64,000 nt of DNA, taken from the NCBI GenBank assembly GCA_963846775.1, contig CAWJXB010000006.1:1054001-1118000 (forward strand). The letters are read 5' to 3'. The position numbers and the translations under genes are program-made. The notes under the pieces were generated by a model, which was given only the letters and a program-made list of their open reading frames with translations, did no database searches and was not told where the DNA came from. Shown here in pieces: positions 41,356 to 49,697 of the stretch. The first letter of the stretch is position 1. Each line of letters starts with the position of its first letter. Origin of the DNA: CAVYXA01 sp963846775 (GTDB lineage Bacteria; Verrucomicrobiota; Verrucomicrobiia; Chthoniobacterales; UBA10450).

Positions 41356-42109
41356 CTACTTGTGATGCAAAAAGAGCACGTTTCCCCGCTCGACCAAGCC
41401 CCCGTGCTCGACCATGACTTGGAGGATTTCCGGCGTGTAGTATTGCCCGTCATAGGCAGCATTGAGTTCGAAAAAGATTCGCCCGCCCGGGTTGAGCCGA
41501 GTCTTTAGATCGCGCAGGAAGAAGTCCCATTCCTGCGCGCCCCAACGCCACGAATCCTCCCGGCCGCCTTGAAATGCCGTTGCGAATGATGTGATGAGGT
41601 CAAAGTTATGCCCAAGGTCCGGCAGTCGTTCCACTGGGGCGATCTTGTAAATCGCGCGGCGTCACGCCGAGCAGACCGATCAGTTCGTCGAACACCGGGA
41701 TGCCGGCCACGTCGAGACCGAGGCCATCGTGCCCGAGTGCTTGCGCGACGAAGAGAAAATATCCGCCCCCGCAGCCGATATCGAGGATCTGCTGCCGCGG
41801 GAGACGATGCAGGTCGAGGTCCTGCGCCCGCCTGACGTTTTGCCGAACGTGCGTTTCCGCATCGAGGTACTTCGCATAATGCCGCCACAACCCGGGCGAG
41901 CCAGCTGGCATTGAACCATATTGCGCCCGCAGCTGGCGCAGCCGGTCCCGGTCAAGCTTTGCCAGCAGCGGCGCTATCCGTACTGGATGCAAAAGGCGAC
42001 GTGCCCGCCGCCAGGCTCGTCGATAGGTCAACGGCTGCCCGATCTTGGCGATGGACTCCGATAATTTCAAAATCAGATCTCTCTCAGTCTGGTTGAAGCA
42101 AACGTTCAA
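41356..42109 (-). CDS. SAM-dependent methyltransferase (frameshifted)
   Basis: The N-terminal frame has the SAM motif I ILDIGCGGGYFLFVAQALG with GLGLDVAGIPVFDEL. It ends at about 41606, and the next frame continues with IAPVERLPDLGHNFDLITSF, DWDFF-like EWDFFLRDLKTRLNPGGRIF and FELN. The join near 41650 needs one indel. The likely role is methylation of a sugar or lipid in the surface-glycan region. The start is uncertain: the only start-like codon (TTG 42109) lies in a heptamer repeat. Confidence 0.78.
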
Positions 42110-42131
42110 CGTTCAACGCTCGACGCTCAAC
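42100..42131. repeat. Heptanucleotide tandem repeat (CAACGTT-like x4)
   Basis: Units aaacgtt, caacgtt, caacgct, cgacgct and a partial caac, between the methyltransferase and rtcB. It is related to the tract at 22736-22767. Confidence 0.75.
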
Positions 42132-42142
42132 TAGGAACATCG

Positions 42143-43318
42143 TTAGTCTTTGTAGTGATCGACGATGTCGCGGCCGGCCATGGCGACGCCGAGTGGACGC
42201 AGCGTGTGCAAAATACGAATTGTCCCGGCATGTGCGGCGAGGACATCGGGGAGACGCCGATAGGCTTGAGGCGCTTCATCGAGATCGCCGCCGCGCAAGA
42301 CGATATGTCGATCGTGCATCCATTTCATCATTTCATCATGCCTAACAAGCCCGTCCTGGCGAATCCGTTTGTTCCCGACTTTCACGAACCGTCCTCTGGC
42401 CGCGGTGCGGGACATGATTCGGCCAGCGCCATGAATGGTCGAAAACAATGCTTCACGCGAAACGGGCGAGTCGATTCCCTCGATGATCACGGCGTCGTCG
42501 CCCATGCTGCCCCCAACGAAGCCTCTCTGTCCGGGAAAGGCCGGCGTCGCGCCTTTGCGCACAACCCAGTATTCCTCGCTGTCGTGCGTTTCGCGCCAGG
42601 CGAAATTGTGATGGTTATGCACTTCCTCGACAATTTTCGCGCCGAGAATCTGGCGCGCAACATGACGCGCCACCGCTTCGCGCCCGGCATAAGCATAACG
42701 ACCAGCCAGATGCATCCCGGCGAGATAATCACGGCCCATCTCGGAATTCTCTTCGACCACCGTTGGCGGTACGTCCATTCCATCTTTACCACCGGCGGCT
42801 TTGAGAAAATGTGTGGCCGTTTTGTGTCCGAGCCCGCGCGACCCGAAATGGACGCCGACCCAGATACGGTCCTGCTCGTCCGCGAAAAGATCGACATAAT
42901 GATTGCCCCCGCCGACCGTGCCGAGCTGGTCGCGCGCTATTTCTTTCAAATGGCCAATCGGTTTAACTGACCAGGCCGGGTCATCGAACAACGAATGATC
43001 CACGCGCGTTTTGCTTTTGCGGCCGATACCGAATGAGATGTCGCGCACGACATCATCCATGATTTTGTCGATCTTCGTCGCAATCTGATCGCGCGTCGCA
43101 TCCGTCAGGATGGCGAGATTGCCGCAGGCAATGTCGAACCCGACGCCGCTGAGCGAGATTTTATCCTTGTACGCGACAACGCCGCCGATCGGCTGGGCGT
43201 AGCCTTTGTGTCCATCCGCGCACAGCACCCCGCGCTCGCCGCCGGCTGCGACGCAAGTTTCAATCTGCTTGATCGTCCCTTGGTCGTGTTCGCCAAAAAT
43301 TTTCGTTCTCGTCTCCAT
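42143..43318 (-). CDS. rtcB: RNA-splicing ligase RtcB
   Basis: A 391-residue RtcB that joins RNA 2',3'-cyclic-phosphate or 3'-phosphate ends to 5'-OH ends using GTP and Mn. Conserved blocks: ADGHKGYAQPIGGVVAY, GVGFDIACGNLA, LGTVGGGNHYVDL, VGVHFGSRGLGHKTA, HNHHNFAWRE, RKGATPAFPGQRGFVGGSMG and the guanylated histidine in STIHGAGRIMSR. The Cys and His metal ligands are in place. It is upstream-adjacent to a 2H phosphoesterase gene on the same strand, a fitting partner for RNA end chemistry. Confidence 0.95.
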   Translation of the reverse strand: METRTKIFGEHDQGTIKQIETCVAAGGERGVLCADGHKGYAQPIGGVVAYKDKISLSGVGFDIACGNLAILTDATRDQIATKIDKIMDDVVRDISFGIGRKSKTRVDHSLFDDPAWSVKPIGHLKEIARDQLGTVGGGNHYVDLFADEQDRIWVGVHFGSRGLGHKTATHFLKAAGGKDGMDVPPTVVEENSEMGRDYLAGMHLAGRYAYAGREAVARHVARQILGAKIVEEVHNHHNFAWRETHDSEEYWVVRKGATPAFPGQRGFVGGSMGDDAVIIEGIDSPVSREALFSTIHGAGRIMSRTAARGRFVKVGNKRIRQDGLVRHDEMMKWMHDRHIVLRGGDLDEAPQAYRRLPDVLAAHAGTIRILHTLRPLGVAMAGRDIVDHYKD

Positions 43319-43454
43319 CGATCTCTCGGTACGCTCGAACCGATGTGGAGAATTTCAACGGGCGACAACACTTAGATGCGGTATGGCCGCTGCGCAGCGG
43401 TCCGATTGAAAGTGCTGCACAAAGGGACCAGCGCTCAAGGAACAACGGCTTGGG

Positions 43455-43478
43455 CAGCCCCGAAAGCTTTCGGGGCTG
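43455..43478. repeat. Perfect 24-bp palindrome with CGAAAGCTTTCG core
   Basis: cagccccgaaag/ctttcggggctg, in the 200-base gap between rtcB and the 2H phosphoesterase. Same core as repeats at 27649, 30226, 31095 and 53356. Confidence 0.75.
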
Positions 43479-43518
43479 GGAAGCCGTCACTCCTTGCTGA
43501 ACAGTCTCTTAAAACGCT

Positions 43519-44058
43519 CTAATCTTCGCGGAGCGATTTTTTAGCAAGAACTTCCCACGCCTCGACATCGGCCTTCGTTTCGATCGGCTTGACCGATCGC
43601 ACTGCCGAGATGGAATTGAAGGTGACTTCCGCAAAGGGCAACTTGATCGTGCGGGCCAGCTCTTTCAGCACTTTAGGCGCGAGCGTCTTATAAAGAAGAC
43701 TGACGTGCGGATCGGCCAGGCGCTGCGCACGCGACTTCGCTGCCTGCCCAAGATCGACCACCAGATCTTGCAGCGATCGATTCGACTTGAGCGGGACAAA
43801 AAGCGTTTTCCGAAATTCGGATGAAAAAGCCACGGCCCGCACTGTCAGGCGAATGGGTGCCGCCTCGATCTTCTGAAAAACCTCCCTAGGCGATGGTCGA
43901 TCCTCCGTTGTAGTCAACAGCGTCAGGTGTGGATCGAAATTCGGCGCAGCAAACTGTTTGCCGAGGATGCGGATGATGTCGCAAAACAGGTCGCGCTCGT
44001 CTTTTGCGGGCGTGAGCCAGTAAACGATGACGTGTTTTTTCGGGGTGGGGTTTCGCAC
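43519..44058 (-). CDS. 2H phosphoesterase (LigT / cyclic phosphodiesterase-like)
   Basis: About 179 residues from GTG 44058 (MRNPTPKKHVIVYWL). Both HxT/Sx motifs of the 2H superfamily are present: DPHLTLLTT and DPHVSLLYK. Members open or form 2',3'- or 2',5'-linked RNA phosphates. A much longer open frame upstream overlaps the divergent sufS gene and is not credible. It sits next to rtcB on the same strand, which suggests a shared role in RNA end processing. Confidence 0.8.
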   Translation of the reverse strand: MRNPTPKKHVIVYWLTPAKDERDLFCDIIRILGKQFAAPNFDPHLTLLTTTEDRPSPREVFQKIEAAPIRLTVRAVAFSSEFRKTLFVPLKSNRSLQDLVVDLGQAAKSRAQRLADPHVSLLYKTLAPKVLKELARTIKLPFAEVTFNSISAVRSVKPIETKADVEAWEVLAKKSLRED

Positions 44059-44139
44059 AACCCCTGTTTTGTCAAACGTTTTCGGGGTTAGCAAGCTGCA
44101 TTTCGGTGGCAAAGCGCTGGCGCTGGAGCAGATTATTGC

Positions 44140-45375
44140 GTGCACAAGATTGTCAGCGTTCCAAACTGGGTTAGCCTGCGCGAGGAATTTCCGATTCTTC
44201 GCGAGCAAGCCCATGGCCGTCCGCTGATTTACTTCGACAATGCGGCCACAACGCAAAAGCCGCGTGCGGTGCTCGACGCGGTCCGCCGGTATTACGAGCA
44301 CGATAACGCCAATGTCCATCGCGGGCTGCACACGCTGAGTGCGCGCGCGACCGAGGCGTATGAGCGGGCGCGACAGACGGTGGCGGGCTACACTGGCGCA
44401 GCCACGGCCGATGAGATCGTGTTCACACGTGGCACGACAGAAAGCATTAATCTGGTCGCGCAAGCCTGGGGTGGAAAATTTCTCCGGAGCGGCGACGTAA
44501 TTCTGCTCACCGAAATGGAACACCACAGCAATCTGGTGCCGTGGCAATTGTTAGCCGAACGGATCGGGGCACGGCTTCGTTTCGTGCCCGTGCGCGATGA
44601 CGGGTCTCTCGATCTCGACCGACTCTCGTCCCTGCTCACGCCGGAGGTAAAGCTTTTTGCATTTACGCACATCTCCAACTCGCTCGGCACAATCAATCCC
44701 GTCACGGAGCTTTGTCGCAAAGCGCGCGAGATCGGAGCGGTCACGGTAGTCGATGCTGCGCAAAGCGCGGGACACAAACCGGTCAACGTGCAGGAGATCG
44801 GGTGCGATTTTCTTGCCTTCTCCGGACACAAAATGTGTGCACCGACCGGAATCGGAGTGCTCTACGGTCGCACGGAAGTTCTCGGCTCGCTTCCGCCCTG
44901 GCAAGGCGGCGGCGAAATGATCGTGAGCGTGACGCTGGAAAAAAGTTCTTTTAAGAAAGCGCCCCATCGCTTTGAGGCAGGCACGCCGAATATTGCCGGC
45001 GCAATTGGACTCGCGGCTGCGATCGACTACATCGAGAAGATCGGGCGTGCGGCGATTTTCGAGCACGACTCGGAATTGACTCGTTATGCGCTGGAGCGGT
45101 TCAGGGAATTGCCCGGAATACGAGTGCTTGGCCCATCCGACGACCGTGGCGCCATCGTTGGTTTTGTGATGGACGCAGCGCATCCCCACGATCTCACGAC
45201 ATTTGCCGATCAATACGGTCTCGCCATGCGCGGCGGCCACCATTGCAATCAACCGCTCATGCGCCGCTTTGGCGTCACCGGCACAACACGCGCCAGCTTT
45301 TATTTTTATAACACGAAAGAAGAAATCGACCGGATGATCGAAATCCTGCAAAAGGCGGCAAAGTTTTTTCAATGA
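44140..45375 (+). CDS. sufS: Cysteine desulfurase SufS
   Basis: A 411-residue PLP enzyme that releases sulfur from cysteine for Fe-S clusters. Motifs: YFDNAATTQKPRAVLDAV, NANVHRGLHTLSARATEAYE, FTRGTTESINLVAQ, EMEHHSNLVPWQLL, the PLP lysine in AFSGHKMCAPTGIGVLYG, RFEAGTPNIAG and the active cysteine in MRGGHHCNQPLMRRFGV. GTG start at 44140. The stop overlaps the sufU start (ATGA), so the pair is coupled. Confidence 0.95.
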   Translation: MHKIVSVPNWVSLREEFPILREQAHGRPLIYFDNAATTQKPRAVLDAVRRYYEHDNANVHRGLHTLSARATEAYERARQTVAGYTGAATADEIVFTRGTTESINLVAQAWGGKFLRSGDVILLTEMEHHSNLVPWQLLAERIGARLRFVPVRDDGSLDLDRLSSLLTPEVKLFAFTHISNSLGTINPVTELCRKAREIGAVTVVDAAQSAGHKPVNVQEIGCDFLAFSGHKMCAPTGIGVLYGRTEVLGSLPPWQGGGEMIVSVTLEKSSFKKAPHRFEAGTPNIAGAIGLAAAIDYIEKIGRAAIFEHDSELTRYALERFRELPGIRVLGPSDDRGAIVGFVMDAAHPHDLTTFADQYGLAMRGGHHCNQPLMRRFGVTGTTRASFYFYNTKEEIDRMIEILQKAAKFFQ

Positions 45376-45854
45376 GCCCGGAACTTGGCGAGCTGGAAGA
45401 GCTTTACCAGGAAGTGATCCTGGATCATTCGCGCAGGCCGCGAAACTTCGGCGAGCTGCCCGATGCGGCGGTGCGGGTGCACGGCGATAATCCAGCGTGC
45501 GGCGACGAGATTCATCTGGCCGTAAAATTCAACGACGATGGCGGTTTGGAAGAGATCAAGTTCAACGGGCACGGGTGCGCTATTAGTCAGGCGTCGGCGT
45601 CGTTGATGACGATGAAATTGAAAGGGAAGAGCCGCGAGGAAACGATGTCTATCTTGCGCGCGTTTCACGATTTGGTGACGACGGAAACAACCGATGCCGG
45701 GAAAAACCTCGGCGATCTGCGGGTGATGCGCGGCGTCCGCAAATTCCCGCAGCGGGTCAAGTGCGCGATGCTGGCCTGGCGCGCTCTGGAACAGGCGCTT
45801 CAACAAACCAGCGGCGAATCGACCGTTTCGACCGAGGAACCGGAGTTCGGCTGA
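45372..45854 (+). CDS. sufU: Fe-S scaffold / zinc-dependent sulfurtransferase SufU
   Basis: A 160-residue IscU/SufU-fold protein with the cysteines in DNPACGDEIHLAVKF, GHGCAISQASASLMTMKLKG and RVKCAMLAWRAL. The long insert between the second and third cysteine is typical of SufU, which takes sulfur from SufS. It overlaps sufS by 4 nt. The other Suf genes (sufBCD) are not in this window. Confidence 0.94.
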   Translation: MSPELGELEELYQEVILDHSRRPRNFGELPDAAVRVHGDNPACGDEIHLAVKFNDDGGLEEIKFNGHGCAISQASASLMTMKLKGKSREETMSILRAFHDLVTTETTDAGKNLGDLRVMRGVRKFPQRVKCAMLAWRALEQALQQTSGESTVSTEEPEFG

Positions 45855-45983
45855 GTTGCAGGGCGGGCGCTCCGCCGACCTGGCAACCGATGCGGTTGCC
45901 CCTGCAATTTCGCGGCCAAACGCGCTCCTTGGGGTGCCGCCTGCGCTCAACGCGCAGGCGGCTACACGCTAAGGCCCGTTAAC

Positions 45984-48900
45984 TTACGGGATAGAGTGCC
46001 CGCTGTTTGCTTTGACGATGTTGATGTCGCCCGCGTTGATGCTGCCGTTCGCGTTCACATCACTACGGAAGTTAGAGGCAGTAACCGGTTGGCCCGATTG
46101 CCCCTTCGTCTGCGAAACGTCAGACGCGTTCACCGCTCGGTTGGCATTCGTGTCGCCGACCAACACGCCCATCGGGATGTTAAAGTCCGTCGCCGGTGCA
46201 TCCGCCGCGCTGTTCACGCCGTTGATCCGGACGTTGATGTTCTGCTGATCGGTTATGTTGGTGAGCGGGACAGTAACGACATTGCCACTGACCGTGACAT
46301 TACCAGTGCAGACGCCGCCGCTGCCGACGCATCCTGAGCCCATGGTTACTTGCGCCTGTGGACTGCCCGTGACGGTGACATTGCCGGAGAAGGTGACCAC
46401 CATCGTGTAATCGTTCGTGCCTCCAGTGCTGCGGCATTCAACTCCGTCTGTGCCAGTCAGCGGCAATGGGATGTCGAAGTTTCCTGCACCGCCGTGCGTC
46501 TTGCGCGAAACAGCGCTGCTGACCGTCGGCGCGCAGCTGCCGTACGATTCAACCGCGTTGGAGCCACCGCTTGCGGCGCCCCCACCCACAACAAAACCAC
46601 GGCCATTGAACGACGCCGCCCCAGGGCCCTGGTGGTCCACGTTGTACGTCGGGCCTGCTCGCCACATGTCGGTGCCCGAATTGTAGATCCAGACCTGCTG
46701 GTTGATCGGCAGACCGAGGCAGCCCGTTATCCATAATTCGCCGTCCTGGACGAACCCGTTTCCGCTCTGGCATGTGCCGCCGGATGTTGGGAGCACGGCA
46801 ATCGTGCGCCATGTGTTGGTGGTTGGGTTGTATGCGTATTGTGCGCCCGGCGCCGTGCCGCCACCTACCACGTAGATCTCTCCGTTGTAGAGGACACCGG
46901 GCACGTTGCCTTGGTTACCGGGCATCGGGGCGCCGGTAGTGTAGCTGTTGGTTCCCGGGTTGTAGATGTAAACATCGTTGTGGCCGGTACCGACCGGATT
47001 GTAACCCGCGATCACGTAGACCAGGTTATTGAACGCGGTTGCTGCCACGCCGGAGCGTGCCGCCGGCAATGTCATGCCCATACTCCAGGTGTTGCTGGTC
47101 GTGGAATAGATCTGCATCGTATTGAGCGGACCACCAAACGACACGCTGTTGAATCCACCCGGCACATAGATGTTGGTGCCGATAGCTGTTCCTCTGCTTT
47201 GCGCATGTGGTACCGGGATGGGAGCCAGCATCGTCCAAGTCGTGCCGTCGAAACGCTCATTAGCAGTGGTGTAATCGGGTGCGGCATTGAACCCGGTGCT
47301 GGCATACAGATTAGAGCCGACCACCGCCGTGGCCGGGTTACGCCGTGCAGTGGTCATGGGCGGTTCATTTCGCCATGCCGGTGTGCAGCTCGACCCGCAA
47401 TTCGTCGCGTTCATTTCGACGCTGGTCAAAGAGGTGCCGCTGGTACTGTCATATCCGCAGACGATAAGAGCTGCCTGCCCTCCCGTAAGGTTCAACGTCA
47501 CCGCATCGGCAAATGAACGTGCTTGATTCAGAACCGGTCCATTGGACCAACTGTTCGTGCCGGGATCATAAATCTGAGTATTGTTAAAGGATTGCGGTGT
47601 CAATCGAGCATCCTTAGCTGGCGCATCGAATGGGTTACCTCCGCCGATGACCCAGAGCTTGCCGCCGACGACCGCGCCAGCCGGGAAATTAGCGCCGAGC
47701 ATCATGGGAGTCCCGCTCGACCAAGTGTTGGCACCAATGTCGTAGATGTAGAGGTTAGTGATGAAGTCGCTTCCGGTGCTACCGCCGGCCACGTAGATCT
47801 TGTTGTTGATCACACCACAAGCCATGTCGAACTCCGCCTGCGGTAGCGAAGCCAGGGTGCTCCAGGTATTGGCCGTTACGTCATAAGCGTAAACTCCGCT
47901 CGAAGCCACCCCTCCAACGATGCCTCCGATAACATAAATCTTCCCGTTGGCGTAGGCATGGCCGTGATCGTAAACAGCGACCGGCACCGGTGCCCCGGCA
48001 CTCCAGGCATTGGTGGCAATGGTGTAGATGCGGTTGAGCGTGCCGCCGGTCAGGCCGCCCATCACATAGATCTTGCCGTTGCCACCGTATTCAGCATGGA
48101 GCAGGTAGTCTGCGCCCGTTGTCATACTGGCGAGGGCAGACCAGCTATTGGCGACAGGGTCATAGCGGTTTGCTTCGGCGTGCTGCGCGCCGCCGATGGT
48201 ATTGCCACCAAAGACGTAGGCATAGGCGCCATCCGTAGCATTGCCCGCCCCATAGACGCTCAGGGGATAAGGCGCTTTCGTCATCCACACTCCGGGTGTG
48301 CAAGTCGGCGTGGGCGTGGGTGTGGGCGTGGGTGTAGGGCCGCAAACGCTCAGCCAGTTGCCCGCGTTAACTATCACTCGTCCCCAATCTCCGCTCTGGG
48401 TTGAATCGGACCCGACATAGGCTGTGACGCCCACAGTCGTGTGCCCGCCGCTCACCGGCCGGTACGCCACCAGCGAGTCGCCGAGGCTATCCTGCGCCAC
48501 TTCTGTCGCGCCAGCAGCCGGCGTCACGACGTTTTCGAAGTTGCTGTTTAGCATCGTAACACCAGCCATCAACGGGTGCCCCGCGTTAAACGTGCCCAGC
48601 GAGAACGCACTGAACTGGATGTTCGTCGAGTAGTCGTACGGATTGTAGTTGCCGCTTGCCCAGCGGCCGTTGACCCCGTATGGCTGGCCCGGCCCGTAGT
48701 GGCTAAAGCCGTGCTGCACAACGATTCCGCCCCCATCCACGTAGTCAGCCAGGTTATTACCCAGCGTATCCGCATCCAGGAAGGGGAAATTGCTGTACGG
48801 CACAACAATCTGGTATTGTTGGAGCTGAGCCAGAGTGGGAGTGCCTGCTTGCGCATCAAAGAGGTCGCACGCTACGACGTTGGGCTGGGCCAGGATCTCG

Positions 48901-49292
48901 GATTGCAGCTGAGTTGGCGCAGTCGTATCAGCATACGCGATGAGCACGTGGAACTGACATGCCTGACCCGCACGGAGGACCGGATTCGGGGCGGTGGCTC
49001 CGCTCGAAATTGTCGCCCTAACCGCTCCATCAGCAGCTGCTAACTGCGGTCCGCCTGCGCCGGGATTTGAAACCAAGTTTGGCTTGGCACCCGACGCAGA
49101 AATCGTCTTGGTCAAAGGCGGGAGGTTCGTGACCGCGGACGCATTTGTCATGGCCACGCTTTGTTTGGTGGTCCCGCGACTGCGGGATTGCGCCTGGACA
49201 AATGGGATCACTGCGATGGCTACAAGCGACAACAGGATGAACAGAGTTGGAAGCAAATGTGCTTTGATGGTTGGATTGATTTGTTTTTTCAT
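45984..49292 (-). CDS. Secreted Kelch-repeat protein with dockerin-like C-terminus
   Basis: An 1102-residue exported protein (signal peptide ending near FVQAQSRSRG; ribosome site aaaggag at 49303-49309). Residues about 110-330 resemble a glutamine-amidotransferase-like fold (FHVLIAYADTTAPTQLQSEI, GGGIVVQHGFSHYGPGQPYG). A TPTPTP linker follows, then about ten Kelch-type repeats (for example GKIYVMGGLTGGTLNRIYT and KIYVIGGIVGGVAS). The C-terminal module has the SRKTHGGAGNFDIPLPLTG block and two EF-hand/dockerin-like repeats (VGDTNANRAVNASDV, DVNANGSINAGDINIVK). It is probably surface or secreted; its ligand is unknown. Confidence 0.8.
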   Translation of the reverse strand: MKKQINPTIKAHLLPTLFILLSLVAIAVIPFVQAQSRSRGTTKQSVAMTNASAVTNLPPLTKTISASGAKPNLVSNPGAGGPQLAAADGAVRATISSGATAPNPVLRAGQACQFHVLIAYADTTAPTQLQSEILAQPNVVACDLFDAQAGTPTLAQLQQYQIVVPYSNFPFLDADTLGNNLADYVDGGGIVVQHGFSHYGPGQPYGVNGRWASGNYNPYDYSTNIQFSAFSLGTFNAGHPLMAGVTMLNSNFENVVTPAAGATEVAQDSLGDSLVAYRPVSGGHTTVGVTAYVGSDSTQSGDWGRVIVNAGNWLSVCGPTPTPTPTPTPTCTPGVWMTKAPYPLSVYGAGNATDGAYAYVFGGNTIGGAQHAEANRYDPVANSWSALASMTTGADYLLHAEYGGNGKIYVMGGLTGGTLNRIYTIATNAWSAGAPVPVAVYDHGHAYANGKIYVIGGIVGGVASSGVYAYDVTANTWSTLASLPQAEFDMACGVINNKIYVAGGSTGSDFITNLYIYDIGANTWSSGTPMMLGANFPAGAVVGGKLWVIGGGNPFDAPAKDARLTPQSFNNTQIYDPGTNSWSNGPVLNQARSFADAVTLNLTGGQAALIVCGYDSTSGTSLTSVEMNATNCGSSCTPAWRNEPPMTTARRNPATAVVGSNLYASTGFNAAPDYTTANERFDGTTWTMLAPIPVPHAQSRGTAIGTNIYVPGGFNSVSFGGPLNTMQIYSTTSNTWSMGMTLPAARSGVAATAFNNLVYVIAGYNPVGTGHNDVYIYNPGTNSYTTGAPMPGNQGNVPGVLYNGEIYVVGGGTAPGAQYAYNPTTNTWRTIAVLPTSGGTCQSGNGFVQDGELWITGCLGLPINQQVWIYNSGTDMWRAGPTYNVDHQGPGAASFNGRGFVVGGGAASGGSNAVESYGSCAPTVSSAVSRKTHGGAGNFDIPLPLTGTDGVECRSTGGTNDYTMVVTFSGNVTVTGSPQAQVTMGSGCVGSGGVCTGNVTVSGNVVTVPLTNITDQQNINVRINGVNSAADAPATDFNIPMGVLVGDTNANRAVNASDVSQTKGQSGQPVTASNFRSDVNANGSINAGDINIVKANSGHSIP

Positions 49293-49697
49293 TTGGAATT
49301 GTCTCCTTTCAATTTGCTAACCGCGGAAGCTCCGAATAAAGAGATGCAATGCGGCATAAACCGCGAGGGTAATTAGACCGGCGATTGAGTGTCAAGCTTT
49401 TTCTCACAATCCCTAACGAACGTACTCAAATGAACAAACGCCGAAAAGACAGATATCGAGAAGCCGGGCCTTGAAAAAGGCTGGGCTATCTTTATCCAAG
49501 CGTTGCGAGTGCGCTTGACCCGTGTTCGATGAGCCAGATGCCGGGACAGCCGGCGGCGGCGTCAGTGGCTACGGCAAACTAAGTACCTGTCGTTTCTGAT
49601 CTGGCCGTGGCTTTCGAGTTGATATCGATGCAGCGAACCAGCCCCCTGGGCGGCTACACGGCTAAGGGCTATTAACTTACGGTGTGGATGTTCCACT
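49293..49697. other. Intergenic, about 400 bases without a gene
   Basis: Between two minus-strand secreted-protein genes, so it should hold the promoter of the Kelch protein. The last stretch (49640-49690) repeats the sequence found downstream of that gene (gctacac...taagggctattaacttacgg against gctacacgctaaggcccgtt), showing that the duplication of the C-terminal module includes its 3' flank. Confidence 0.5.

Noticed and set aside
43519..44547. A 342-codon ORF as the full 2H phosphoesterase gene
   Set aside because: The upstream third lies antisense within sufS and has no family similarity; the GTG at 44058 gives the normal protein length.
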